59,017 bases of DNA from an uncultured Lachnospiraceae bacterium (lineage in GTDB: Bacteria; Bacillota; Clostridia; Lachnospirales; Lachnospiraceae), in assembly GCA_944384015.1 (NCBI GenBank), contig CALWRT010000169.1:1-59017 (forward strand), written 5' to 3'. The notes below the pieces were generated by a model. The model searched no databases, was not told the DNA's origin, and worked only from the letters and a program-made list of their open reading frames with translations. Both the position numbers and the translations under genes were made by a program. Positions 28,905 through 36,960 of this stretch are shown piece after piece. The first letter of the stretch is position 1. Every line of letters begins with the position of its first letter.

Positions 28905-28933
28905 TTGATAATTTGGGGAAAATTTACTATAAT
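28905..28933 (+). promoter_or_regulatory. Promoter of the 80-residue protein gene
   Basis: TTGATA, 17-base spacer, TATAAT: a near-consensus sigma-A promoter about 120 bases before the ATG at 29052. Confidence 0.7.
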
Positions 28934-29051
28934 TTATATATAGAACGTGTAGCATTCCACTGCGTAAATCCAGTTGAAGGCTGCGCGTTTTTTAGTTTCT
29001 GCAGAAGACAGACGACTTGTGCAGTTTTTATCATGAATGGAGGTAGACGCA

Positions 29052-29294
29052 ATGAAACGGATTAAGGCGGCATGCATATGCCAGACGCTGCATTTTATGC
29101 TGAAGGAAGATGTGGGACATGATTACGCCGTAAAGTTAGTGGAACAGGAGGTAGAACATTATAAGAAAACCCTGGATAGGAATCAGACGAAATACAAAAT
29201 ATTGGAGGAGATTCCTCAGGATGATGGTTCTATAATGATTAAAATTGTGAAGCAATATAACCAGAGTCCGGTGGGGGATTATTTAAATTCCTAA
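29052..29294 (+). CDS. Small uncharacterised protein (80 residues)
   Basis: The product, beginning MKRIKAACICQTLHFMLKED, is soluble and mixed-charge with a C-x-C pair near residue 8. It ends in a stretch with alternating strands (YKILEEIPQDDGSIMIKIVK). I do not recognise its family. The gene looks real: it has a near-consensus promoter, GGAGGTAG 6 bases before ATG 29052, and coding-type composition. No signal peptide or membrane helix is present. It ends 5 bases before the remains of a MATE gene, so a deletion may have joined them. A regulatory or adaptor role is possible but cannot be supported. Confidence 0.65.
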   Translation: MKRIKAACICQTLHFMLKEDVGHDYAVKLVEQEVEHYKKTLDRNQTKYKILEEIPQDDGSIMIKIVKQYNQSPVGDYLNS

Positions 29295-29299
29295 GTTAA

Positions 29300-30411
29300 G
29301 GGAACGCGATTTTTCTGTGCGTGGCTGTGAGCGTCATTCTCACAGCAGGATATGTGGGGCTTCAGGATCCGATTCTGATAATGTTGGCGGAAAGGTCAAT
29401 GAGGAGACTTTTTTGTACGCCAAAGAATATTTCTTCTATATCTCTCTTGGGATACCCTTTTATATGTTCGGCCAGGCCGTCAATCCGATTATCCGGTCTG
29501 ATGGGAGCCCCAAATTCGCAATGGTTTCTACGTTGACTGGAGCGATCACAAATATGATACTGGATCCTATCTTTATCTTTTGTTTTCACTGGGGAATGAC
29601 GGGGGCTGCTGCGGCGACCGTCCTGGGACAGATATTAACAGCCGTTATGTCCGTCTGGTACCTGCGCCATATGAAGGCGGTCAAACTCCAGAGAGACAGT
29701 TTCCGTCTAAGCGCAAGCCTAATTAGGCGGTTTCTCCCACTCGGCATGTGCAGCTTGCTCTCTCAAATATCCCTTGTGGCTGCTATGGCAGCGGTAAACA
29801 ATATGATACAGAAATACGGATCGGCAGACCCGATCTTCGGGCAGGCCGAGTATGCCCAGATTCCAATGGCTGTTGTGGGGATTGTCATGAAGTTTTTCCA
29901 GATTGTCATCTCCATCGCGGTAGGTATGGCTGCCGGATGTATTCCCGTTGTGGGCTATAATATCGGCGCGGGGCATAAGAATCGGGCGAGAACTCTATTC
30001 ACCTATCTGCTCATAGGGGAGGCAGCCGTGGGAGCAGCGGCGCTGATCCTGGCGGAAGTGTTCCCCCAGCAGCTGATTTCCCTTTTCGGGGCAGCGAACG
30101 AGAGCGCCTATTACACCGAATTTGCAATCCAGGCCTTCCGAATCTATCTGTGTACGATGATCTTGGCCTGTGTCAACAAGGGGACGTTTATCTATCTGCA
30201 GTCACTGGGAAAGGCCGCGGCCTCCACATTATTGTCTATGACGCGGGAAGTTGTGTTTGGCGTTGGATTCGCGCTGCTTCTCCCGGTGTTTTTCGGGCTG
30301 GACGGTGTGCTGTATTCTATGCCGGTCTCGGATATTCTGACATTTTTGATCGCCGTTGTGCTGATACGAAACACTTATAAGCAGCTTGCTTTTTGCGGAG
30401 AAAAAGTATAG
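29300..30411 (+). pseudogene. Truncated and frameshifted MATE-family efflux transporter
   Basis: From about 29390 the reading frame gives the last ~340 residues of a MATE exporter (YAKEYFFYISLGIPFYMFGQ, then repeated helices up to the end). Upstream, a different frame from 29300 reads GNAIFLCVAVSVILTAGYVG, the usual stretch just before it. So one base is missing or extra around 29383-29389 (TTGGCGG, expected TTGGGCGG). The first ~90 residues, including the first two helices, are absent: a stop codon lies immediately before 29300 and the previous gene ends at 29294. Intact MATE proteins are about 450 residues. The MarR gene behind it, probably its regulator, looks intact. Confidence 0.85.
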
Positions 30412-30438
30412 TATAGAAGGAGATAGGAGAGAAGCTCA

Positions 30439-30870
30439 ATGAGAGATTATCATCCGGCGGCAGATTCGTGTTATTGCCTTAAATTTCGGACAGCGTCAGC
30501 AGAAGTCACAAAATATTATGATTCTGTCCTCGCGCCGTGCGGGGTAACCGTACGGCAGTATTCCCTTCTGCGCTATATATCAGAATTTGGGCAGTGCAGT
30601 GTGAAGGAGCTGGCAGATCGGGCCGATTTAGACCGGTCTACGCTCTCCAGAAGCTTGAAGCCTTTGCTTCATCAGGGATTGGTTGTGGATCAAAAGGCAG
30701 CGGGAGAGCGCAGAAGCAGGCTGGAGCTATCTGAAGCAGGAGAGCGCACGCTGGGGCAGGCAAGGCGTCTATGGGAAGAGGCACAGAATTCGTTTATGGA
30801 GAGACTTGGAAGAGAACGGTTGGTTCAGTTGGATAATGTGCTGGATAGTGTGAAGGAGTTGCGACCATGA
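30439..30870 (+). CDS. MarR-family transcriptional regulator
   Basis: The 143-residue protein has the MarR winged helix: LRYISEFGQCSVKELADRAD then LDRSTLSRSLKPLLHQGLV and the wing KAAGERRSRLELSEAG. Dimerising helices lie at both ends. Cysteines near the N-terminus (DSCYCLKF, PCGVTVR) could sense thiol or oxidative signals, but this is speculative. ATG 30439 follows GAAGGAGATAGGAG. It sits 27 bases after the broken MATE gene, a common transporter/regulator pairing, so the natural target may be lost. It might also act on the esterase downstream. Confidence 0.88.
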   Translation: MRDYHPAADSCYCLKFRTASAEVTKYYDSVLAPCGVTVRQYSLLRYISEFGQCSVKELADRADLDRSTLSRSLKPLLHQGLVVDQKAAGERRSRLELSEAGERTLGQARRLWEEAQNSFMERLGRERLVQLDNVLDSVKELRP

Positions 30871-30949
30871 GTGTGGCTGGCTAATGGATGAGACAGCAGC
30901 CGTGGTTCTAATTGTTCATATCAGTTAATTTGTAGGTGGAAAATAAAAG

Positions 30950-31024
30950 ATGTATATACATGGATTTGTGCAGTTCAAATATTGTATATACACGAATTGG
31001 GATGGTTTTAATGTTGTATATACA
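30950..31024 (+). promoter_or_regulatory. Three TGTATATACA palindromes at exact 32-bp spacing
   Basis: The decamer TGTATATACA occurs at 30951-30960, 30983-30992 and 31015-31024: 32 bases start to start each time, about three helical turns. The first two 32-base units are also similar between the boxes, suggesting tandem duplication. The array lies in the 297-base gap between the MarR gene and the esterase. A hairpin-capable repeat (GATAACAG at 31069, CTGTTATC at 31091) follows. Same-face spacing favours cooperative binding of a dimeric repressor. The same decamer reappears before iorA. Confidence 0.7.
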
Positions 31025-31167
31025 TGAAATAAAAAACAGAGGGAATCGGATGACTAGAAAGAATATTCGATAACAGAAGAATGATTTCTGCTGTTATCTG
31101 ATATAGTAACCCGTTCACCAGGCAACCTTTGTTGCTGTGCTGTATTATTATACGAGGAGGAATTGAT

Positions 31168-32124
31168 ATGGTACCTTTTATGAAAGAGTATGAAGGAAAA
31201 CGGTGGCTAATGTATTCGGACGGGGAGCCGAGTGAAGAGGCGAAAGCTTTTATTCCAGAGATGCTGAAGCTGCGCGCCATGTATCCAATGAAGCCGGGCA
31301 CGGATATGGAATATTTGGACGATACCCTTCCGGAAGATGTGACCCGAGAGGATTACGAGACTAAAGCAGGGCAGAAGCTGGTATTGTTGAGCAGTAGCCG
31401 GATCCCTAAGGAAGAGAAGCGATTGGTATTTTATGTGCACGGAGGGGGCTATGTTCGAGGCAATGGAAAATACGCAATTTGCAACGGGCTTCTGCACTTA
31501 CAGGAGCTGGAACTCCCAACGGCGTGCTGCGAATATCGGCTGATGCCTGAGTACCGGGAAGGCGCTGCAATGGAAGATGTAATATCCGCCTGGGAATATT
31601 TGATAGATACCCTGGGATATGAGCCTGAGAACATTATTGTGACAGGGGATTCTGCAGGCGGACAGTTGGCGCTCTCCCTTGCGCTTTGGCTGAAGAGAGA
31701 AGGACGCAGGCTGCCGGCAGGGTTAGCTGTCTATTCACCTGGGACGGATATGCGCGGCTGTGCCCAGAGTTATGATTATAATGCCGGCAAGGATATTATT
31801 TTCCCGGATCCTGCGGCAATGAGAGGGCTCGCAAAAATGTATGTAGATGAGGCTCGCAGGGAACATCCGGACGCATCGCCGCTGTTCGGTGATTTTACAG
31901 GCGGATTTCCAAGGACATATTTTTGCGCTGAGGATACGGAGCTGCTCTGCATGGACTCTGTGGCTTGCGCAGAGCGCATGGATAGCCAGGGAGTAGAAGT
32001 ATTATGCCATGTTTACCATGGATTATGGCATGCTTGGCCGGCGCTGCACCCTGTGCCGCCGCTGCCGAAGGAGGTTCATGAAGTATTTAGAGAAGTCAAA
32101 GGTTTCCTAAAGCTTTCTAAATGA
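31168..32124 (+). CDS. Alpha/beta-hydrolase esterase, hormone-sensitive-lipase type
   Basis: The 318-residue protein carries the HSL-family oxyanion motif YVHGGGYVRG, the nucleophile elbow TGDSAGGQ and a late aspartate (CAEDTELL). The histidine is in YHGLWHAWP. These make a complete Ser-Asp-His triad of an acetyl esterase or lipase. There is no signal peptide, so it acts in the cytoplasm on short-chain acyl esters. ATG 31168 follows GAGGAGGAATTG. It is a single gene with its own terminator, and its upstream region carries the three phased palindromes, so it is probably tightly repressed and inducible. The true substrate is unknown. Confidence 0.85.
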   Translation: MVPFMKEYEGKRWLMYSDGEPSEEAKAFIPEMLKLRAMYPMKPGTDMEYLDDTLPEDVTREDYETKAGQKLVLLSSSRIPKEEKRLVFYVHGGGYVRGNGKYAICNGLLHLQELELPTACCEYRLMPEYREGAAMEDVISAWEYLIDTLGYEPENIIVTGDSAGGQLALSLALWLKREGRRLPAGLAVYSPGTDMRGCAQSYDYNAGKDIIFPDPAAMRGLAKMYVDEARREHPDASPLFGDFTGGFPRTYFCAEDTELLCMDSVACAERMDSQGVEVLCHVYHGLWHAWPALHPVPPLPKEVHEVFREVKGFLKLSK

Positions 32125-32196
32125 CTGGATTATAAGTGATGACCGGTAAATAATTTTGAAGAAACAAGGATTCGATCTGTGTTTCCCTAATGTTTT

Positions 32197-32234
32197 GCGC
32201 AGGCCTCATATCGATGGCCTGCGCGTCTTTTTTT
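32197..32234 (+). terminator. Terminator of the esterase gene
   Basis: GCGCAGGCC pairs with GGCCTGCGC around a 10-base loop, followed by GTCTTTTTTT. Confidence 0.85.
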
Positions 32235-32340
32235 GTGCGATACGCCCGGCAAGCGGACGTCGAACAGCGTTAGCTGTGAGATGAGCGAGGTATCGCGGTA
32301 ATCGGATAAGGGGAAGGAATCTTCCCCCATCCGATCAAAA
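32235..32340 (+). repeat. Structured dispersed repeat, copy 1 (multi-hairpin)
   Basis: GCGATAC (32237) pairs with GTATCGC (32290) and encloses a small hairpin ACAGC-GTTA-GCTGT. A second stem, ATCGGAT/ATCCGAT (32301-32335), encloses AAGGGGAAG-GAAT-CTTCCCCC. Blocks GCCCGGCAAGCGGACG, GGTATCGCG and CATCCGATCA recur in the same order at 54453-54602. The spacing of the last two blocks is almost unchanged (39 against 38). The rest of the gap up to 32417 contains a GTGCTAAGCAC dyad and nothing else recognised. Confidence 0.7.
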
Positions 32341-32417
32341 GTTCCAAGAGTGCTAAGCACGGAGCGATTAGCGTTCCTATCCAACAAAATGCTTAGTATG
32401 GCCGCACCAGGGCGGGG

Positions 32418-34427
32418 TCAAACTCCATACAGCTGCTGTGTAAGGAAGGACGGCGCCTGGGGAAGATAGATATAGTAGGATTTATAGAGCGTATCGCCGC
32501 CGGGGCTGTCCGAGCCGCCAAGGGTGAGCTCCGCACTGCAGTCGGTGTCATAATCAGGCGGGACCGCCGCGGCATGCCAGCAGAGTTCAGAATCCCTCAA
32601 ACAGGGAAGAATAGCCGCGATTTCTTCCGGATCAGAGAAAAAGAAGCTTTCGGAATCCGGCTCTCCCGGGCGGTACTGATAGATGCTGATGGAAGAAACA
32701 GTTCCCGGATCAAGGCTTATGTCAATACCGAGATCTTCCAAGATAGGAAGTGTCCGGGAATAATCAGCATATACAGGGTATCCGCCCACGTCGCTGCTGT
32801 ACATTGTACCGATGCTGATCTGAAAATAGAGAGTACCTACCGCTTGAGTGCAGGTATCTTCCAGGGACGTCTCCAGCAAATCAGCAGTAAATGCCGCATA
32901 TAAGGACTCTATCTCCTCTGCGTCCAGATCAAGGGACTGCCCCTGGCCAAGAAAGTTGTAGAAGCAGACACCGGAATAATTGGCCAAATGTTCGGAATCA
33001 GTCAAAATGGGATAGCAGCCTTCCTTGTATTGGGCAGAAGCATATACCTTTGCCAACAGTTCCTCCTGCGCGTCAAGCAGTATCGGGTATTGGCGGTAGA
33101 TGTCCCTGCCGCCCTCTGTCCTATAGCGGACAATAATGGCTGAATCTCCCTGCTGTCCTTCCCCAGCCATGCGGGCCCCTTCTTGAGCCAGGGCGTAGGC
33201 AGCGTCCAGATCTGTGATCTGCATCTGCTTCAGACGGTAGTCAGGGCGGGACGTATAGGACAGATAATCCACCGCGTCCCACGTATACGTATCAGATCGA
33301 TAATCCAGGCCCTGAATATCCACGGCCATATAGGAGAGGGAGTCTTTGGCGGGCACGTAGGTGTTGTAGCCTGCCAGATCCAGGGATAGGATCAGCGTTA
33401 TCAGCCCGGCAATACATAGGCAGGCAGCGGAACTCTTCGGGTGGGCAAGGCCCTGACGGAAGCTCTGGGCGAACAGCATCTCCAGAAATACACAGGCAAT
33501 GAGCCAAAATGCCACGGCGCCGAAGCAGTACCAGGCGATATCATGGCGCATAGAGTAGAAGAATAAGCCTCCCAGCAGACTGGACGGAACACCGATAAGC
33601 AGCTTGATGGGTAGCTGGGTGACTGGGAAGGCGAGCGTCTTATCTGCAGCCTCAGACGGACGCAGCCGGTACAGTAGCAGTGCCAGCAGGCTGAACAGGA
33701 TGGCAATGGCCCAGCCCAGGAACAGATTCTGGGGGTTCTCAAGCAAATGGATATAATAAGCCAGCGGTGAGAGAACCGTCGCTGTATTCCCCAGGGGCCA
33801 TTGATCCATGTAGAATGTATCGAAAAAAGTATCCATCAGGCTGAGGCGTAGAAACCGCGCCACGATGCCGTACAGATAGAAGGCGGCAATCAGCATGATA
33901 TTCACCAGCAGATTGCCTGTGAGGAATGCCGCTGTCAAGGCGACAGAATAGAGGACGAGATAGGCGGTCATGTGGATGACGTACATCATATACATGTCTG
34001 TCAGCACCTCTGCGGTCAGCCCGCCTTTGGAGGCAATCAGCGGCAGGGTCAGCAGCAGGCATATGCCGAAGGACAGAGCGTATATGAGAATGCCGTTCAG
34101 ATACTTGACGAAGAACAGCAGCTCCCGCCGGATAGGAAGACTGTGGTAGTAGTCCGTCGTGGAACGCCGGTGAAGATAGGCAAACCCTCCGGGAGCGCAG
34201 ATACAGGCTGCCGTCACGGTGATCAGGACGGCCAGAGGATTCTCAAAGGAGAACAGCTGCCGGGCAGTTTCCACGGCATGCTTCGCGTCGGGACTTCCGC
34301 TGCCATATAGGAGCAGATAAGCTGCGGGCAGGCATAAGAAGCAGACGAAGCACCCGAGGAAAAAGCTCCATGCTCTGCGGCGGAAATCTTCTCTTAGCAG
34401 ATTAAAGAATAATTTTCTGGATGTCAT
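32418..34427 (-). CDS. ABC exporter permease of a YtrA-type operon
   Basis: The ~669-residue membrane protein begins MTSRKLFFNLLREDFRRRAW. A first helix follows at about residue 25, then five more helices to about residue 300. A ~320-residue extracytoplasmic C-terminal part has no further clear helices. GFAYLHRRSTTDYYHSLPIRR is the conserved cytoplasmic loop known in the ABC-2-type permeases next to YtrA-like regulators. A GGAGGTGG site precedes ATG 34427. A start 32 codons earlier would overlap the ATPase much more and lacks a site. The gene overlaps the ATPase stop by 26 bases. The substrate may be an antimicrobial or envelope lipid; this is inferred only. Confidence 0.8.
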   Translation of the reverse strand: MTSRKLFFNLLREDFRRRAWSFFLGCFVCFLCLPAAYLLLYGSGSPDAKHAVETARQLFSFENPLAVLITVTAACICAPGGFAYLHRRSTTDYYHSLPIRRELLFFVKYLNGILIYALSFGICLLLTLPLIASKGGLTAEVLTDMYMMYVIHMTAYLVLYSVALTAAFLTGNLLVNIMLIAAFYLYGIVARFLRLSLMDTFFDTFYMDQWPLGNTATVLSPLAYYIHLLENPQNLFLGWAIAILFSLLALLLYRLRPSEAADKTLAFPVTQLPIKLLIGVPSSLLGGLFFYSMRHDIAWYCFGAVAFWLIACVFLEMLFAQSFRQGLAHPKSSAACLCIAGLITLILSLDLAGYNTYVPAKDSLSYMAVDIQGLDYRSDTYTWDAVDYLSYTSRPDYRLKQMQITDLDAAYALAQEGARMAGEGQQGDSAIIVRYRTEGGRDIYRQYPILLDAQEELLAKVYASAQYKEGCYPILTDSEHLANYSGVCFYNFLGQGQSLDLDAEEIESLYAAFTADLLETSLEDTCTQAVGTLYFQISIGTMYSSDVGGYPVYADYSRTLPILEDLGIDISLDPGTVSSISIYQYRPGEPDSESFFFSDPEEIAAILPCLRDSELCWHAAAVPPDYDTDCSAELTLGGSDSPGGDTLYKSYYIYLPQAPSFLTQQLYGV

Positions 34428-35304
34428 ATCCGACCACCTCCGTTTCACAGATAAAGATTTCTTCCAAGGTGAGAGGAAGAAGTTCATAAAATACCGGGCG
34501 GACAGAGACAACCAGTGATTCAATCTCTTCCCGGTTACCGCGCAGGGTGACAGTATGAAGCCGTCCCTGGCATTTGTCGGACAACACTTCCATGGGGGCG
34601 AACAGTTCCTGAACCGGCCGCTCTTCCTTCAGAACAAATTGGAGCTTGTGAATATTCAGCTTCATATTGTCCAAGTCCCCGCTGAGGAGGATGCCGCCTG
34701 CGTGCAGGAGGCCGATATGCTCACAGATATCTTCCAGCTCCCGCAGATTGTGGGAGGCGATGACTGGAGTGAAGGGGCGCTGGGCCATCTCCCCGGCGAA
34801 AAGGCTCTTCGTCGCCTGGCGCATGACCGGATCCAGGCCGTCAAATGCCTCATCGCACAGCAGATAGTTCGCGCCAGAGCAGATGCCGCAGAGAATGGAT
34901 ACTTGTTTCTTCATCCCCTTGGAAAAAGTGGATATTTTGCGTCTGCCGTCCAGTCCAAAGTTGTCCAGCAGTTTCTCATACCGTTCCATCTGAAAGGAAG
35001 GGTAGAACAGACGATAGTGGGCGGCGGTCTCCAACGGGGTAGAGCCTGGAAGAAAATACTGTTCATCAGAGATGTAAAAGAGCAACTGCTTCGTATCTGG
35101 ATGCTCGTATACAGGAGAACCGTCTACCAGGACGGTGCCGCTGTCTGGCCTGAGCACACCGGACAGAAGGCGCAGGAAGGTACTCTTGCCAGCTCCATTC
35201 GTTCCTACGAGGCCGAAGACGGCGCCTTCTTGTATAGTTGTGGAAATGCCGCTGACAGCAGGCAAGATGCCGAAGGTTTTGGTCAGATTGGATGTTTCAA
35301 TCAT
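34402..35304 (-). CDS. ABC transporter ATP-binding protein of the YtrA-type operon
   Basis: The 300-residue ATPase has Walker A GTNGAGKST, a signature-like FSKGMKKQ and Walker B NYLLCDEAFDGLD, with the switch histidine in VIASHNL. It has a C-terminal extension of about 80 residues, which is common in exporters of this group. It energises the permease encoded next; the two genes overlap by 26 bases. Its start overlaps the regulator stop (ATGA), so the three genes form one tight operon regulator-ATPase-permease read on the minus strand. Confidence 0.92.
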   Translation of the reverse strand: MIETSNLTKTFGILPAVSGISTTIQEGAVFGLVGTNGAGKSTFLRLLSGVLRPDSGTVLVDGSPVYEHPDTKQLLFYISDEQYFLPGSTPLETAAHYRLFYPSFQMERYEKLLDNFGLDGRRKISTFSKGMKKQVSILCGICSGANYLLCDEAFDGLDPVMRQATKSLFAGEMAQRPFTPVIASHNLRELEDICEHIGLLHAGGILLSGDLDNMKLNIHKLQFVLKEERPVQELFAPMEVLSDKCQGRLHTVTLRGNREEIESLVVSVRPVFYELLPLTLEEIFICETEVVGYDIQKIIL

Positions 35305-35672
35305 GGTGTTTCCCCTCCTTCATACTGAATAATGATGTTTTGCAGAAGCGTAAGATCCATGTCAAGCCTGGCGGCCCGCTCTACAAGCCGGCGCAGCTCT
35401 GCAAGAATCTCCTGCTCTTGTTCGGATGCGTAGCTGTTCCTGGGAGAGACGAAGCTTCCCTTGCCTTTGATGGAATGGATATAACCCCGGCGCTCCAGTT
35501 CCTGATAGGCCCGCTGGATCGTGTTGGGGTTGATAGACAGTTCCATGGCAAGGCTGCGGACGGAAGGAAGCTGGCTGTCTGGGGCAAGGACTCCCTGAAT
35601 AATAAGTTCAGCAATTTTACCGGTGACCTGCTCGTATATGGGCCGGCGGTCCGAATAGTTGATGAGGATCAT
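35301..35672 (-). CDS. GntR-family regulator, YtrA subfamily
   Basis: The 123-residue protein has an N-terminal winged helix (RRPIYEQVTGKIAELIIQG, then LPSVRSLAMELSINPNTIQRAYQELERRGYI) and only a short helical C-terminal tail. This is the YtrA layout without a large effector domain. Such regulators repress their own ABC exporter operon and respond to cell-wall-active compounds. It is the first gene of the operon, and its stop overlaps the ATPase start by four bases. A near-perfect YtrA-type operator lies about 75 bases upstream (35746-35768), which strongly supports autoregulation. Confidence 0.92.
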   Translation of the reverse strand: MILINYSDRRPIYEQVTGKIAELIIQGVLAPDSQLPSVRSLAMELSINPNTIQRAYQELERRGYIHSIKGKGSFVSPRNSYASEQEQEILAELRRLVERAARLDMDLTLLQNIIIQYEGGETP

Positions 35673-35745
35673 AGCTCCTCCTTTCTGTCGGCTGCTTTTC
35701 GCAACGCTAAGTGTTCATTAAAGTAAATATATAGATCGAAATTTA

Positions 35746-35768
35746 GTGTATTAATCGTATTAGTACAG
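35746..35768 (-). promoter_or_regulatory. YtrA-type operator
   Basis: GTGTATTA, seven bases, TAGTACAG. This matches the known YtrA box GTGTACTA-N7-TAGTACAC at all but two positions. It lies upstream of the YtrA-family regulator gene on the minus strand. Confidence 0.75.
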
Positions 35769-36198
35769 TTAGTATAAAAAACCAACTGGGAAATGTCAAT
35801 ATAAAAGTGACAATAGTAAGAAATAGACAGTAATTTGTAAGAAAGATGCTAGAATCGCGGGAACTGAAGCCGCGGAACAATCCTAGATTTTTGGACGCTC
35901 TTATCAAGAAATAGAAAAAAGATACAATTCGGAAACGAGCAAATATTATACTGTCTTTATGCTGCGCAGGAGATGGCATGATGAGAGCATACAAAGCCCT
36001 CCTAGACTTTCCTATATGGAGAGGACTGTATTTGCGCATATGTCTGCCTGGCTAACATTTGGAAAAAAGTAAAGTTTGTGAAACGGAATTGTAACATTTA
36101 TACTCTAACCTTTATAGAGGGATATCCGTCTATAAAAAGAGCAAAACAGTGTGGAGCTGTAAGGGGCGGATATCTGGCGGAGGAAGAAAGCAGGGAAC
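35769..36198. other. Intergenic region without recognisable features
   Basis: About 430 bases between the divergent regulator operon and the M56-like gene. It is AT-rich at first, and small open frames lack ribosome sites. I see no convincing promoter, RNA element or BlaI-type operator. Confidence 0.4.
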
Positions 36199-36828
36199 AT
36201 GATGGATATCTTTTATTTTGTATTATTCGGAGGCAACATCAGAGGAATGATGGCGGCGGTGGTTCTGTGGACGGCTGAGCGAATACTGCGCCGCAGGGGC
36301 AGGCGATTGGAACCTGCGATGTGGGCCGCGGTTTTTCTCGTCCAGGCTCTGCCGGCTGATTTGCTGCTTGTGTGGATGAATTTAGCGCCTCAAGGTATGA
36401 TGGAAACAGCGCGGGCTATTGCAGAGGCGCCGGCGGGGCTGCTGGCCTTTCTGCTGTGGGAGGCGGGGGCGGTGATGCTCCTTGCCTGGAGATTCCTGCA
36501 GTGCCGCAGGCTGAAGTGGAGAGCGCTGGAGGGAGGAATGCCCAAGGAGGGAGTCTATGTGCTGGAACATTTAAAACGCCCGGCTATATGCGGGTACATA
36601 CGTCCAGCCCTATATTTGCCCAAGGAGATGGCCGGGAAGAAAGCGGAGGAAGCCGTACATAAAGCAGATGGTCTGATTGATTCCGGCCAGTGGCGGCTCT
36701 GGTGGCTGTGCAGGTTGATTACTTATGTGCACTGGTACCAGCCGATCCTCTGGCTGTGCCTGGCAAGATGGCGCAGGATATGGCTTTCGGACATTGACGA
36801 GGCAACGGGGGACGGTTATAATGAATAA
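36199..36828 (+). CDS. M56/BlaR1-like membrane protein without a peptidase motif
   Basis: About 209 residues with helices near 10-30, 45-70 and 80-100, then a cytoplasmic-type loop and a last amphipathic segment. The N-terminal layout and the late YVHWYQPILWLCLARWRR block recall BlaR1/MecR1-type M56 proteins (HWFNPLVW in the family). Where HExxH should precede it, the sequence reads AEEAVHKADGLIDSGQWRLW, so the zinc site is missing. The C-terminal sensor domain is also absent. No BlaI-type repressor gene is adjacent. It is either a decayed gene or a short receptor-like remnant with a changed role. Start codons 36199 and 36202 are both possible. Confidence 0.5.
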   Translation: MMDIFYFVLFGGNIRGMMAAVVLWTAERILRRRGRRLEPAMWAAVFLVQALPADLLLVWMNLAPQGMMETARAIAEAPAGLLAFLLWEAGAVMLLAWRFLQCRRLKWRALEGGMPKEGVYVLEHLKRPAICGYIRPALYLPKEMAGKKAEEAVHKADGLIDSGQWRLWWLCRLITYVHWYQPILWLCLARWRRIWLSDIDEATGDGYNE

Positions 36829-36843
36829 GACAAGAAAAATGAT

Positions 36844-36862
36844 TTGTATATACAAGTATAAT
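36844..36862 (+). promoter_or_regulatory. iorA promoter -10 box with TGTATATACA operator
   Basis: The 12-bp palindrome TTGTATATACAA (36844-36855) lies immediately before TATAAT (36857-36862), inside the promoter spacer. It contains the same decamer found three times before the esterase. The -35 region is poor, as expected for an activated or alternative promoter. Confidence 0.6.
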
Positions 36863-36899
36863 GAAAGAAAATGCTATCATTAGAGTTAGCCTCAGAATG

Positions 36900-36936
36900 G
36901 CAGCCCGCCCGTCTCTGCTTTGAGACCGGGCTTTCA
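36900..36936 (+). repeat. Fragment of the GC-rich repeat; leader hairpin before iorA
   Basis: It is a diverged copy of the end of the 661-1059 repeat unit (shared TGCTTTGAGAC and GGGCTTT). Here CCCGTCTC pairs with GAGACCGGG around TGCTTT, so the iorA mRNA leader can form a stable hairpin just before the ribosome site. Confidence 0.55.
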
Positions 36937-36960
36937 GAAGTGCATAAAGGAGTTTTTGGA

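Noticed and set aside
28766-29065. 99-codon open frame after the tRNA
   Set aside because: It runs through the terminator T-tract, the palindromic repeat and a promoter, and has no ribosome site.
30950-31024. CRISPR-like array (regular 32-bp period)
   Set aside because: Only a 10-base palindrome is fully conserved and there are just three units with similar spacers; it fits operators, not CRISPR.
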